Assembly: GCA_023255735.1 (NCBI GenBank)
Contig: JAGDVP010000008.1
Coordinates: 43,798 to 107,797, forward strand
Length of the DNA: 64,000 bases
Direction: 5' to 3'
DNA from: Halothiobacillus sp.
GTDB lineage: Bacteria; Pseudomonadota; Gammaproteobacteria; Halothiobacillales; Halothiobacillaceae
Shown here: piece by piece, positions 52,809 through 62,331 of the stretch
Layout of the letters: each line of letters opens with the position of its first letter
Position numbering within the stretch: position 1 is the stretch's first letter
Made by a program: the position numbers and the translations under genes
The notes under the pieces: model-generated
Databases searched by the model: none
What the model saw: only the letters and a program-made list of their open reading frames with translations
Told to the model about the DNA's origin: nothing

Positions 52809-54278
52809 TTATATCCGTTTTGTCGCATTAATGCCGATTTTTCCATCGGCAAAATGGAGTGTTAGCGCAATGGGCGCGGGGCTTTGCGATAAGGCGGCTG
52901 TTAAATCGACAGATTGGGTGATTACGCCTTGGGCGGATTCGACGACGCTGTAGCCGCGCTCTAACACGCGCTGTGGGCTCAATGCGTGCAAAACATTTTG
53001 GGCCGTTGTGAGGCGGTGATTTTGGATTTGCTGGCGTTGCAGCATGGCGCGGTTCAAGTTTTGCTGAATTTGCCTGAGCGTTTGTTGCAGGGGGATTAAA
53101 GAATCGCGGGCGCGATCGGGGGGGAGGCTTTGACTTAACTTGTCGAGCCGGCGTCGGTGTTGGCGCAATTGCTCGGTATAGGCCGTTTGCAAGCGCGTGC
53201 GCATCCCTTCTAGCCATGATTGATTGGACTGCAACCAACGGACGGGGCTAACCCGTGCCAACCGTTGCACCAAGGCGGCGAGTGGCGCGGCTCTAGTTTG
53301 CCCTTGGCGGCGTATCGCGCGGGCAAGCCGCAGCTCAAGCGCAAGGCGCTGGCGGTGCCCCGCCGGCAGGCTCATGGGTTGCAAACGGCTGGTGGCTTGA
53401 TCGAGCCTTTGACCGAATGCGTTCATTTTATTCTGCATCACGTCGATCAGGCGCGCATGACATTGCATCACCTGCTGCTGCATATCGAGGCTCGTCACGG
53501 CGGTGGCTAATTCGGCGGCAGCGGTGGGGGTGGCGGCGCGCACATCGGCCACAAAATCACATAAGGTAAAATCAATTTCATGACCAACGCCACTCACCAC
53601 CGGAATTGGGCAGCGATGAATCGCCCGCACCAGTGCTTCATCGTTAAACGCCCATAAATCGCTCATCGAGCCACCGCCCCGCACAATGAGTGCCACATCA
53701 AAGCCTGACTCGGCCGTGATGCGCTGCACGGCGGAAGTCAATTCGCCCGCTGCGCTGTCGCCTTGCACGGCGGTGGCAAACAAGGTGATGCGGGCTTGGG
53801 GTAAACGGCGTGCCAACACCGCGATCACATCGAAAATGGCGGCGCCCGCCGCTGACGAAATCACCACAATATGCCGTGGCAGCACGGGCAACGGGCGCTT
53901 GCGAGCGGCATCAAATAAACCTTCCGCCAGCAGTTTTTTCTTGAGCGCCTCAAATAAAACGGCTAACTGACCATCCCCCGAGAGCTCAATACGACTCACG
54001 ATGAGCTGGTAATCGCCGCGGGGTGCATAAAGCGACACGGACCCCGTAACCACCACGGCATCGCCATTAGCGAACACGGTTTTGCAGCGCAGCGCCTGCC
54101 CGCGAAAAAACGCGCAGCGTACTTCGGCGCCAGCATCTTTGAGCGTGAAATACCAATGCCCAGAGGCGGCTTTGACGAGCGAGCGCACTTCGCCGGATAC
54201 CGACACACCGGATAAATTCGCCTCCAGCAGTTGCTTGGCAAGCTCGTTGAGTGATGAAACCGAGAGTATGGCCGCCAC
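52809..54278 (-). CDS. xseA: Exodeoxyribonuclease VII large subunit
   Basis: SVSSLNELAKQLLEANLSGVSVSGEVRSLVKAASGHWYFTLKD, IVISSAAGAAIFDVIAVLARR, VSGVGHEIDFTLCDFVADVRAATPTAAAELA. Confidence 0.97.
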   Translation of the reverse strand: MAAILSVSSLNELAKQLLEANLSGVSVSGEVRSLVKAASGHWYFTLKDAGAEVRCAFFRGQALRCKTVFANGDAVVVTGSVSLYAPRGDYQLIVSRIELSGDGQLAVLFEALKKKLLAEGLFDAARKRPLPVLPRHIVVISSAAGAAIFDVIAVLARRLPQARITLFATAVQGDSAAGELTSAVQRITAESGFDVALIVRGGGSMSDLWAFNDEALVRAIHRCPIPVVSGVGHEIDFTLCDFVADVRAATPTAAAELATAVTSLDMQQQVMQCHARLIDVMQNKMNAFGQRLDQATSRLQPMSLPAGHRQRLALELRLARAIRRQGQTRAAPLAALVQRLARVSPVRWLQSNQSWLEGMRTRLQTAYTEQLRQHRRRLDKLSQSLPPDRARDSLIPLQQTLRQIQQNLNRAMLQRQQIQNHRLTTAQNVLHALSPQRVLERGYSVVESAQGVITQSVDLTAALSQSPAPIALTLHFADGKIGINATKRI

Positions 54279-54294
54279 GCGTGCGCCTCGCTGA

Positions 54295-55593
54295 TTAAGA
54301 TGACAACGATAAACGCAAAGCCAGGGCGGCCAGCGTCACAAGTAAGACCGGCGCGGTGAGAATCCCGCCGACTTTCATGTAATAACCCCAGGATACTACA
54401 AGGTTTTTTCGCGCCAGCACATGCAGCCACAATAAAGTCGCTAAGCTGCCAATCGGCGTGAATTTGGGGCCTAAATCGCAGCCAATGATATTGGCGTACA
54501 CCATGGCGCTGTGAATAACGCCCGAGGCTTGGCTCGCATCAATGGCGAGCGTGCCGATTAACACCGCCGGTAAATTATTCAGCACAGCGGAGAGCAGCGC
54601 CATCACCACCCCCGTGCCCAAGGTGGCCACCAGCAAGCCCTGATCAGCAAAGTGATTTAAAAGCGTGGTGAGATCCTGCGTTAAACCGGCGTTTTTAAGG
54701 CCATAAACCACCAAATACATGCCAAGTGAAAACACCACCACCGCCCAAGGCGCATGGCGCAGCACTTCAAAGGTATTGATGTGCTGGCCGCGCCGCGCCA
54801 CCGCCCACAACACGATCGCGCCCACCGCCGCCACCGCGCTGATCGGTACACCGAACCGATCGAGCACCAAAAACCCGAACAGCAAACCCGCGAGCACCCA
54901 CCATCCGGCCACAAACACCGCCCGATCCACAATCGCGCTGGACGGGCGGGGCAGTGCCGCCCGATCGTAGTGGCGGGGAATATCGTGCCGAAAATACGCC
55001 CATAAAACCGCAAGCGAGGCCAGCACCGCCACAAGGGTTACCGGCAGCATCACCAAGGCGTACTCGGCAAAACTCACCGAAAAGTAATCGGCCACAATGA
55101 TGTTGACTAAATTGGAAATAATCAGCGGCGAGCTTGCGGTATCGGCAATAAAACCGGCGGCCATCACAAAGGCCAGCGTGCTGGCTGGCGAGAAGCGCAG
55201 CGCCAGCATAATGCCCATCACAATGGGGGTGAGGATGAGCGCGGCGCCATCATTGGCAAACAGGGCGGAAACCAGCGCGCCAAGCAGCACCATCCATACA
55301 AACAAGCGGTGCCCACGCCCGCCCGCCCGATGCGCGATATGCAGCGCTGCCCAAGCGAAAAACCCGGCTTCTTCGAGCAATAAACTAATGATAATTAATG
55401 CGATAAAAGTGAACGTGGCATTCCAAACAATATGCCACACCAGCAAAATATCCCCCGCATGCACCACGCCCAAAGCCCATGCCACCGCCGCACCCAAGGC
55501 CGCGCTTGTGCCAATCCCGAGCGTGAATCGGCCAATTTTGGGCTGCCACAGCACTAAAACGAGTGTGGCGAGAAAAACCGCCAGCGCCATCAT
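54295..55593 (-). CDS. ArsB/NhaD-type transporter (arsenite efflux membrane protein-like)
   Basis: [89 protein letters not shown]. Confidence 0.9.
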   Translation of the reverse strand: MMALAVFLATLVLVLWQPKIGRFTLGIGTSAALGAAVAWALGVVHAGDILLVWHIVWNATFTFIALIIISLLLEEAGFFAWAALHIAHRAGGRGHRLFVWMVLLGALVSALFANDGAALILTPIVMGIMLALRFSPASTLAFVMAAGFIADTASSPLIISNLVNIIVADYFSVSFAEYALVMLPVTLVAVLASLAVLWAYFRHDIPRHYDRAALPRPSSAIVDRAVFVAGWWVLAGLLFGFLVLDRFGVPISAVAAVGAIVLWAVARRGQHINTFEVLRHAPWAVVVFSLGMYLVVYGLKNAGLTQDLTTLLNHFADQGLLVATLGTGVVMALLSAVLNNLPAVLIGTLAIDASQASGVIHSAMVYANIIGCDLGPKFTPIGSLATLLWLHVLARKNLVVSWGYYMKVGGILTAPVLLVTLAALALRLSLSS

Positions 55594-56483
55594 TGGAGAA
55601 ACGCCGCGCCGCGCACACCCGATGAATCACCAAACAAAGGCGCCACCAAGCGCGTTTCAACGGCATCGGAGAATACCCATTGTGACCACAGAGCCGGCAC
55701 CTCGGTATATAACTCAGCCACATTCGACAACCCGCCGCCCAGCACAATCACCTCGGGGTCGAACAAGTTAATCACCTGCGCCAGCGCGCGGGCAAGCCGA
55801 TCGATATAACGATTGAGTGCCGCCCGAGCTGCCGCCTCGCCCGCTTGCGCTTGGGTGATGATGTCGGCGCCAGCCATCGATTGCCCCGTTACCTCAGCAT
55901 AATCGCGGGCTAGGGCAGGCCCCGACAACCATTGCTCAATGCAGCCCTGCTTGCCGCACCAACACAAAGGGCCTGGATACTCCGCCTTATTTTGCCAAGG
56001 CAGCGGGTTGTGCCCCCATTCACCGGCAATGGCATGATGCCCGGGGATAAGCTCGCCGCTCACCACCAAGGCACCGCCCACGCCCGTGCCTAAAATCACG
56101 CCAAATACCGAGCTTGCGCCCGCCGCCGCGCCATCACGCACCTCGGAAAGCGCCAAGCAGTTGGCATCGTTCGCCATCGCCACTGGGCGGTTCAAACGCG
56201 CTTCGATGTCTTGCTTTAAGGGTTTGCCATTCAGCACCACCGAATTGGCATTTTTAATTAAACCTGAGCGCGGTGAGATCGCGCCCGGCGTACCCATACC
56301 AATGGAAGCCACCCTACCGACCGCCACTTCGGCCTGCTGCACCAAGCGGGTGATAGCCGCCAGTGTACCGGCGTAATCGCCCTGCGGAGTAGGCAAGCGC
56401 TCGCGGAACACAAATTGCCCCGCCACATCCAAAACAGCGACCTCGATTTTGGTGCCGCCTAAATCAATTCCCAGCCGCAACAT
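55590..56483 (-). CDS. ROK family sugar kinase (fructokinase/mak-like; start reassigned to about 56483)
   Basis: [80 protein letters not shown]. Confidence 0.94.
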   Translation of the reverse strand: MLRLGIDLGGTKIEVAVLDVAGQFVFRERLPTPQGDYAGTLAAITRLVQQAEVAVGRVASIGMGTPGAISPRSGLIKNANSVVLNGKPLKQDIEARLNRPVAMANDANCLALSEVRDGAAAGASSVFGVILGTGVGGALVVSGELIPGHHAIAGEWGHNPLPWQNKAEYPGPLCWCGKQGCIEQWLSGPALARDYAEVTGQSMAGADIITQAQAGEAAARAALNRYIDRLARALAQVINLFDPEVIVLGGGLSNVAELYTEVPALWSQWVFSDAVETRLVAPLFGDSSGVRGAAFLQ

Positions 56484-56487
56484 GCCG

Positions 56488-56985
56488 CTATAACGCGGCC
56501 AAGGCCGCGGCGTAATTGGGCTCATCGGCAATTTCGGGCACAAGCTCAACGAAGCTTACGCGATTATCCGAATCCAGCACCACCACCGCGCGCGCCGCCA
56601 AATGCGCCAAAGGGCTATCGGTCATCAGTACGCCATAATCACGAAGAAACTCAGGATGGCGGAAGGTGGATAAATTTATGACCCGATCCAGCCCCTCGGC
56701 ACCGCAAAAACGGCTTTGTGCGAACGGCAAATCAGCCGAAATACAGAGCACGACAACATCCCCGCGTCCGCCCGCTTGCGCATTGAACGCACGCACCGAT
56801 TGCGCGCAGGTGGGCGTATCTAAACTTGGGAAAATATTCAGGATTTTTTGCTTGCCTGCAAAATTAGCCAAGCTCACTTCGTTTAACTCAGCATCTGTGA
56901 GCGTAAACGCCGGCGCGGGGGTACCCACCACCGGCAAATGACCCGCCACAGTCACGGGATTGCCTAAAAAAGTAACACGACTCAT
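56488..56985 (-). CDS. tpx: Thiol peroxidase
   Basis: [67 protein letters not shown]. Confidence 0.96.
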   Translation of the reverse strand: MSRVTFLGNPVTVAGHLPVVGTPAPAFTLTDAELNEVSLANFAGKQKILNIFPSLDTPTCAQSVRAFNAQAGGRGDVVVLCISADLPFAQSRFCGAEGLDRVINLSTFRHPEFLRDYGVLMTDSPLAHLAARAVVVLDSDNRVSFVELVPEIADEPNYAAALAAL

Positions 56986-57013
56986 ATCAAAATCTCCTCA
57001 AAAAACAGGCGAA

Positions 57014-57484
57014 TTAATTTCGCAGCGTGGCAGTTAATCGTTTGGGGCGCAGGAGCAAATCCAAGGCATCGTTAATGGATTGAACCACTACATCAGCTGC
57101 AGCCAAGGTAATTTGCGCGGCGCCTTCGGCTTGAATCACCGCCAACCCAAGGGCGGCCGTGTGCAACATTAAGGCATCGTTGCGGCCATTGCCTACGGCA
57201 ATGGTGTGCGCAGCGCCCAACTCATGCACAAAACCTGCTTTGGCCACATCTTGCGTGCCGGGTTCTAAAATCTTTAAGCGCACGGGCAGGCCAGCAAGCT
57301 CAGTGGCAGCGCTGCCAAAGGTATCGGCAGTAATCACATGCACAGTGAGGGTGTCCGAAAGCGCAGTTAGGCGCTCTGCTACCCCTTTGATTAAGCGGCC
57401 ATCTTCCGCGAGCGTGCCGTTGTAATCCAGCACCAGATCAGTGAAGGCGCCTTCAAGGCCTCCGGGAATATTAATCGCCAGCAT
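57014..57484 (-). CDS. HAD-superfamily hydrolase (soluble P-type ATPase-like; start reassigned to about 57484)
   Basis: DLVLDYNGTLAEDGRLIKGV, AVGNGRNDALMLHTAALGLAVIQAEGA. Confidence 0.85.
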   Translation of the reverse strand: MLAINIPGGLEGAFTDLVLDYNGTLAEDGRLIKGVAERLTALSDTLTVHVITADTFGSAATELAGLPVRLKILEPGTQDVAKAGFVHELGAAHTIAVGNGRNDALMLHTAALGLAVIQAEGAAQITLAAADVVVQSINDALDLLLRPKRLTATLRN

Positions 57485-58595
57485 CGGCATCCTCCACCAC
57501 AATATTCGGGCCATCATAGCCATAGGTTCGCACGCGGCGACCCAAAACCGCCGCCATTTTGCGCGCCGTTTGCCGGTAACTTACCGCAATAGGCGAATCC
57601 GGCGCGCGCACCACGGTGGGCAAACCTTCATCTAAATCGGTTCGGATGGTTAAGTCGAGCGGCAAGCGACCGAGCACCTCTATGTGAAATTCCGCTGCCA
57701 ACTTCTCGCCACCACCGGCACCGAAAATTGCCTCGGCATGACCGCATTGGCTGCAAATATGCACCGACATATTTTCAACAACCCCGAGCACCGGCACGTT
57801 GACCTTATCGAACATGGTGATCGCCTTGCGCGCATCCAGCAGGGCAATATCTTGCGGTGTGGTGACAATCACACTGCCCGCCACCGGCACTTTCTGTGCG
57901 AGAGTGAGCTGAATATCGCCGGTGCCGGGCGGCATATCCACAATGAGGTAATCCAGATCGTTCCAGCGGGTATCGTTTAAAAGTTGCATTAAGGCGGAGG
58001 TGACCATCGGCCCGCGCCAGACCATAGCTTGCGCATCCTCGATTAAATAACCAATCGACATGGTTTGCAGGCCATGCGCCATAATCGGCTGCATGGCGCG
58101 GTGCTCATCTACGCGGGGCGTTTCATGACAACCCAGCATCAAAGGTTGACTTGGGCCATAAATATCAGCATCGAGCAGACCCACGTTCGCGCCTTCAGCC
58201 AAAAGCGCCAGCGCCAAATTCACGCTGGTGGTGGATTTACCCACCCCGCCCTTGCCCGATGCCACCGCGATAATATTGCGCACACCCGGCAGGGGTTTGC
58301 CGCTTTGGCTGCTGCCGATGGGGCTTAAAAACGCCAGCGTGGTTTTAACGTGCTTCACGCCATCAATGTGCCGCGCTACCTGCTCAATCTCTGCGGTGAG
58401 TTCGGCCTCGTACCCCTGAAAAGGATAATCCAGCACACAGTCAATTTCTGCCGTATCGCCCCGCACCTCGGCTCGTTCGATAAAGCCCGCCTGCGCGAAG
58501 GATTGTGCATTATGCGGATCAATCAGCGCACCGAGCTTTGTTTGCAACCGGGCGGATTGTTCCGTATCAATTTTTTTCCCAAATAGGCCAAACAT
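57471..58595 (-). CDS. apbC: Iron-sulfur cluster carrier protein ApbC/Mrp
   Basis: IIAVASGKGGVGKSTTSVNLALALLAEGANVGLLDADIYGPSQPLMLG, YLIVDMPPGTGDIQLTLAQKVPVAGSVIVTTPQDIALLDARK, ENMSVHICSQCGH. Confidence 0.97.
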   Translation of the reverse strand: MFGLFGKKIDTEQSARLQTKLGALIDPHNAQSFAQAGFIERAEVRGDTAEIDCVLDYPFQGYEAELTAEIEQVARHIDGVKHVKTTLAFLSPIGSSQSGKPLPGVRNIIAVASGKGGVGKSTTSVNLALALLAEGANVGLLDADIYGPSQPLMLGCHETPRVDEHRAMQPIMAHGLQTMSIGYLIEDAQAMVWRGPMVTSALMQLLNDTRWNDLDYLIVDMPPGTGDIQLTLAQKVPVAGSVIVTTPQDIALLDARKAITMFDKVNVPVLGVVENMSVHICSQCGHAEAIFGAGGGEKLAAEFHIEVLGRLPLDLTIRTDLDEGLPTVVRAPDSPIAVSYRQTARKMAAVLGRRVRTYGYDGPNIVVEDADAGD

Positions 58596-58772
58596 TTAAC
58601 CCCCTAAATTTAAATCTGGCGCACCCAAACGCGCCCATCATTTAAGCCATGAGCTGCCTTAACGCAGGCAATGTACACCCAAGATACTTAAAGTAGATGT
58701 TTTTGGGTGTGAAGCTCGGTGATTTTTTGCCAAGCGATACAGCTAAAGGGGGGGATGGGGCGCCTTTGGGCG

Positions 58773-58939
58773 CTAGCAGCCTGTCGGACTTGACCATTCG
58801 TCACGAAAAAAAGTCCAGCTTGATGGCTCATTCACGATTTTGAGGCGAATGGTTACTCCATTGAACGAAAAACCGGGGGGAATAGAGCCAAATCTGGCTT
58901 TTTTGTCGTAGAACTGCGTTAAGTCCGACAGGCTGCTAG
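58773..58939. mobile_element. 167-bp non-autonomous MITE-like element with 19-bp perfect terminal inverted repeats
   Basis: Left CTAGCAGCCTGTCGGACTT (58773-58791), right AAGTCCGACAGGCTGCTAG (58921-58939); internal inverted repeat ACCATTCG/CGAATGGT (58793-58800, 58846-58853); no transposase ORF. Confidence 0.75.
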
Positions 58940-59538
58940 GCGTTCGTGGGCTCATCGGGTGGATCATCTGGGTGGCTCATTAAGCCGCAGACTGCGCGGC
59001 GCTCTGGGCGATGATGGCGTTTTTTGTCGGGCAAATCATCGTACAGTCGATCACGCAGTTCGATAAAAAATGCCTCAATTACCGCCAAAGGCGCCACATC
59101 GACCTTAGCAATCGTGCGTTGGTAAATTTTTTCTGAACTCTGGCGGATATTTTCGATTAAAGGCCATGCGCGGGGCGTGAGCTGAATAATTTTGCAGCGA
59201 CGATCCACGTCCGATTGAATCCGCTCCACCCATTCATCTTTAGATAGACGATCGAGCATGGCAACCAATGATGGCCCCTCAACCCCCAACTCATCGGCCA
59301 ATTCAGATTGAATCATGCCTTGAGGATGCAAAGATAATATCGCCAAGGTACGCCATTTAGCCTGGCTTAACCCATGATGAGCCAGCTCTGCATCCATGAG
59401 CTGTCGCCATAATTGGGTAACGCGCATCATGAGAATGGGCATACGATTTTCAGCGCAAATATCAATGACTGGGCTAGACATAGTGAGGGTACACAACTCC
59501 ATGTTCGGTGCTAGAAAGGCATGTTGAATAGAGTACAC
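58936..59538 (-). CDS. MarR-family transcriptional regulator (3' end lies in the MITE-like element)
   Basis: RVTQLWRQLMDAELAHHGLSQAKWRTLAILSLHPQGMIQSELADELGVEGPSLVAMLDRLSKDEWVERIQSDVDRRCKIIQLT. Confidence 0.93.
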   Translation of the reverse strand: MYSIQHAFLAPNMELCTLTMSSPVIDICAENRMPILMMRVTQLWRQLMDAELAHHGLSQAKWRTLAILSLHPQGMIQSELADELGVEGPSLVAMLDRLSKDEWVERIQSDVDRRCKIIQLTPRAWPLIENIRQSSEKIYQRTIAKVDVAPLAVIEAFFIELRDRLYDDLPDKKRHHRPERRAVCGLMSHPDDPPDEPTNA

Positions 59539-59572
59539 CAGTCTTTAAAAATTCCATAAATGAGCGAACTAT

Positions 59573-59588
59573 TAACCTATTCAGGTTA
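59573..59588. promoter_or_regulatory. Candidate operator upstream of the marR gene
   Basis: Perfect inverted repeat TAACCT-attc-AGGTTA about 35 bp upstream of the annotated ATG. Confidence 0.45.
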
Positions 59589-59597
59589 TTTCAAGCC

Positions 59598-59629
59598 TAA
59601 AAAAGCCGCCCGAACTGGCGCTGGGCGGC
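59598..59629 (-). terminator. Rho-independent terminator after rpoS
   Basis: Minus strand GCCGCCCAGCGCCAGTTCGGGCGGCTTTTTT. Confidence 0.75.
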
Positions 59630-59693
59630 ATTAATTTATCAAATCTTATGCGCTTTGGAGCTTAAGTCAGCCCACTTAGGCGCATTGCCTGAC

Positions 59694-60731
59694 TTACTGG
59701 GCGAAAATCGTATCGGCAGTAACCCCGGCATTTTTGGCGAGTTGCTTGAGCTTGCGCACGGCTTCTAGCTGAATTTGCCGGACACGCTCGCGCGTTACCC
59801 CGAGCAATTCACCCACCTCTTCTAGCGTTTGCGTCTCATAACCGCGCAAGCCATAGCGCCGCATGAGCACTTCACGCTGCTTGGATTCAAGCTTGGACAA
59901 CAAATTATTTAACAGCGCATGTACCCCATTATCCTGCAAAATCTCATCGGGCTGGTTGCAGGCTTCATCGGGGATTAAATCCAACAACGAAAACTCACCA
60001 TCCCCTTTAAGCGGGCTATCGAACGATGATTGACGCTCGTTGTATGCCATTACTTTCAGCACATCATCCACGGGGCGATCTAAGTGATCGGCAATTTGCT
60101 CAGCCGTGACCTCAGAATTTTGATTTTGGGCGAGCTTGCGTGCGGCGCGATTAAAACTATGCACTTCTTTAACCACATGCACCGGCAATCGCACCGTGCG
60201 CGATTGATTCATTAAACCGCGCTCAATGGTTTGGCGAATCCACCACGTGGCATACGTAGAAAATCTGAATCCACGTTCGGGATCAAATTTTTCAACCGCG
60301 CGCATCAAGCCCAAGTTGCCCTCTTCGATTAAATCGAGCAAATCAAGACCGCGATTCATGTAACGGCGGGCAATTTTAATCACCAAGCGCAAATTGCAAA
60401 CAATCATTTTTTGCCGCGCAGATTCATCACCCGCTTGGGCTTGCCGAGAATAACTAATTTCTTCAGCGGCGGTGAGCAGGCGCTCAGTTTCCACATCGCG
60501 CAAGTATAAACGCACGGGATCAACGGATTCTGAATCCGAGGCGGTAAAAATTTTGGCAAAATCAGGCGTGTCTTCAGCCGCGAGCTCGATTTCATCGGCA
60601 ACCTCGGATAAATCCAAGGCACCATCCAGCTCGTCGTCTGCCTCAAGAAGATGCTGCGCGCCATCATCTGGGGCTAAAGATAAATCACGCAAAATTTCTA
60701 GCGATTCGGACGGGGGCGATAATCTGGCCAT
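59694..60731 (-). CDS. rpoS: RNA polymerase sigma factor RpoS
   Basis: [119 protein letters not shown]. Confidence 0.96.
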   Translation of the reverse strand: MARLSPPSESLEILRDLSLAPDDGAQHLLEADDELDGALDLSEVADEIELAAEDTPDFAKIFTASDSESVDPVRLYLRDVETERLLTAAEEISYSRQAQAGDESARQKMIVCNLRLVIKIARRYMNRGLDLLDLIEEGNLGLMRAVEKFDPERGFRFSTYATWWIRQTIERGLMNQSRTVRLPVHVVKEVHSFNRAARKLAQNQNSEVTAEQIADHLDRPVDDVLKVMAYNERQSSFDSPLKGDGEFSLLDLIPDEACNQPDEILQDNGVHALLNNLLSKLESKQREVLMRRYGLRGYETQTLEEVGELLGVTRERVRQIQLEAVRKLKQLAKNAGVTADTIFAQ

Positions 60732-60862
60732 AACTTAAACCTCGCGCAGAGAATACTTGAGTGAAACTGTTGTATAACTTTTGCACAGTATTGGGCACTA
60801 AACAAGCCAAAAACCACAAATTCAGAACAAATAATTTTTAAGAGCGCTCAAAAAATACACAA

Positions 60863-60881
60863 ATGTACAACTATTGTACAT
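60863..60881. promoter_or_regulatory. 19-bp palindromic operator candidate between rpoS and the ATP-grasp gene
   Basis: ATGTACAA-cta-TTGTACAT, perfect 8-bp inverted repeat with 3-bp spacer. Confidence 0.55.
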
Positions 60882-61063
60882 GAGATAACCCCGCAATCGA
60901 AAAGTTCGCAGCAGAGGCAAAATAAGTCGACGCAAGCCTTACAAAGCTCAAGCACAGGAAACGCCGCCAAAGAAAATTAGCTCTTTTTCTGCAGGGCGAT
61001 GAACACAGGCCGGTTACCGTGATATTTTGTGCCCATCACCCACGCACTGATTGAGAATGGCTT

Positions 61064-62329
61064 ATGGATTTTTCACCCTCTGTGGCCGAGCCACCATCGA
61101 CACACTATTTGGGATTAGCACCTTTTTTGCGCGCCAGTATTGCAGGGGAAGACCTGCGCGCCATGGCCAAAGCCGCATTGGAACAGGTGGGGCAAAATCC
61201 AGCGGCGGCGAATCTCTGGCTTAACCTTTCAACGTTAATGTTCAGCTTAGGCCAGCGGGAGGCGGGCTTTGCCACACAAAATCAAGCGCTGGCGCTAGAG
61301 CGACTCTTTGAGATAAAAGCGACCACGCAACCGGCCACCTTGCGTTTACTGGTTTTAATGGTTGAAGGTGATGTGGCGGCCAACACGCCGCTCGATTGCT
61401 TGCTTGAAGGCAGCAATATTGATTTGCTGCTGTATTTTATCGCGCCGGCTGCCCCCCTGCCCTCGCCTGTGCCCGCGCATGATGCGGTATTCATTGCCCT
61501 CGGGGATGCGCCAGAGCACCGCCCCCTGCTCTCAGAACTCGCATCCAAGCTCGCGCACTGGCCAAAGCCCGTGTTGAATCAAGCCAACGCCATCCCCAAC
61601 ACCGAGCGCGCGCAAGCCAGTCGATTACTCAAAGGGATTAATGGAGTGCTTGTACCATCAACTCAAGCATTCAGCTATGCGGCACTAAGCCGTGGTATCG
61701 CCCACGCCGCTAACCTTGCCCGCGCTGCTGAACCGCTTACCTTTCCGCTGATTATTCGCCCGCACGACTCGCATGCGGGACGAGATTTAGACAAAATTGA
61801 ATCGGCAGACGCGTTGCAAGCCTACCTCGCCCGGGTTGCGGCAGAGCAATTCTTTATCGCCCCGTTTATTGATTACCGCAGCCAAGATGGGCTCTATCGC
61901 AAATTTCGAATTGCCTTGGTGCAGGGGGAAGCGTTTATCGTGCACCTGGCGATTTCAACCCACTGGATGATTCATTATGTGAACGCCGGCATGTATGAAG
62001 ACCCGCAAAAAAGGGCAGAAGAAGCACAATTTATGGCGCAATTTGCCGCTTTCAAACAACGCCATCAAGCCGCATTAGCCGCCATTTCGACCCGAATGGG
62101 TTTAGATTACGTTTGCTTTGATGGCGCTGAAACAAGGGATGGCAAGTTGCTGATTTTCGAAATCGATCACGTGATGGTTGTGCACGCGATGGACTCAACC
62201 ATGCTCTTTCCCTACAAGGCCGAGCCCATCAAACAAATTCAAACGGCCTTCCGACAAATGCTCATAAATCGGGTGGCCACGCACACCGCGCGCTTAAGCG
62301 CCGCCCAATCGCCCCAACCGGTGCGTTAA
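61064..62329 (+). CDS. Uncharacterised protein with TPR-like N-terminus and RimK/glutathione-synthetase-like ATP-grasp C-terminus
   Basis: NPAAANLWLNLSTLMFSLGQREAGFATQNQAL; FPLIIRPHDSHAGRDLDKIESADALQAYLARVAAEQFFIAPFIDYRSQDGLYRKFRIALVQGEAFIVHLAIS; LLIFEIDHVMVVHAMD. Confidence 0.75.
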   Translation: MDFSPSVAEPPSTHYLGLAPFLRASIAGEDLRAMAKAALEQVGQNPAAANLWLNLSTLMFSLGQREAGFATQNQALALERLFEIKATTQPATLRLLVLMVEGDVAANTPLDCLLEGSNIDLLLYFIAPAAPLPSPVPAHDAVFIALGDAPEHRPLLSELASKLAHWPKPVLNQANAIPNTERAQASRLLKGINGVLVPSTQAFSYAALSRGIAHAANLARAAEPLTFPLIIRPHDSHAGRDLDKIESADALQAYLARVAAEQFFIAPFIDYRSQDGLYRKFRIALVQGEAFIVHLAISTHWMIHYVNAGMYEDPQKRAEEAQFMAQFAAFKQRHQAALAAISTRMGLDYVCFDGAETRDGKLLIFEIDHVMVVHAMDSTMLFPYKAEPIKQIQTAFRQMLINRVATHTARLSAAQSPQPVR

Positions 62330-62331
62330 TC

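Noticed and set aside
55097-55771. 224-aa plus-strand ORF opposite the ArsB-like and ROK genes
   Set aside because: Antisense shadow ORF spanning the junction of two well-supported genes.
58773-58967. 64-aa ORF within the MITE-like element
   Set aside because: Chance reading frame through the element and its flank; no transposase similarity.
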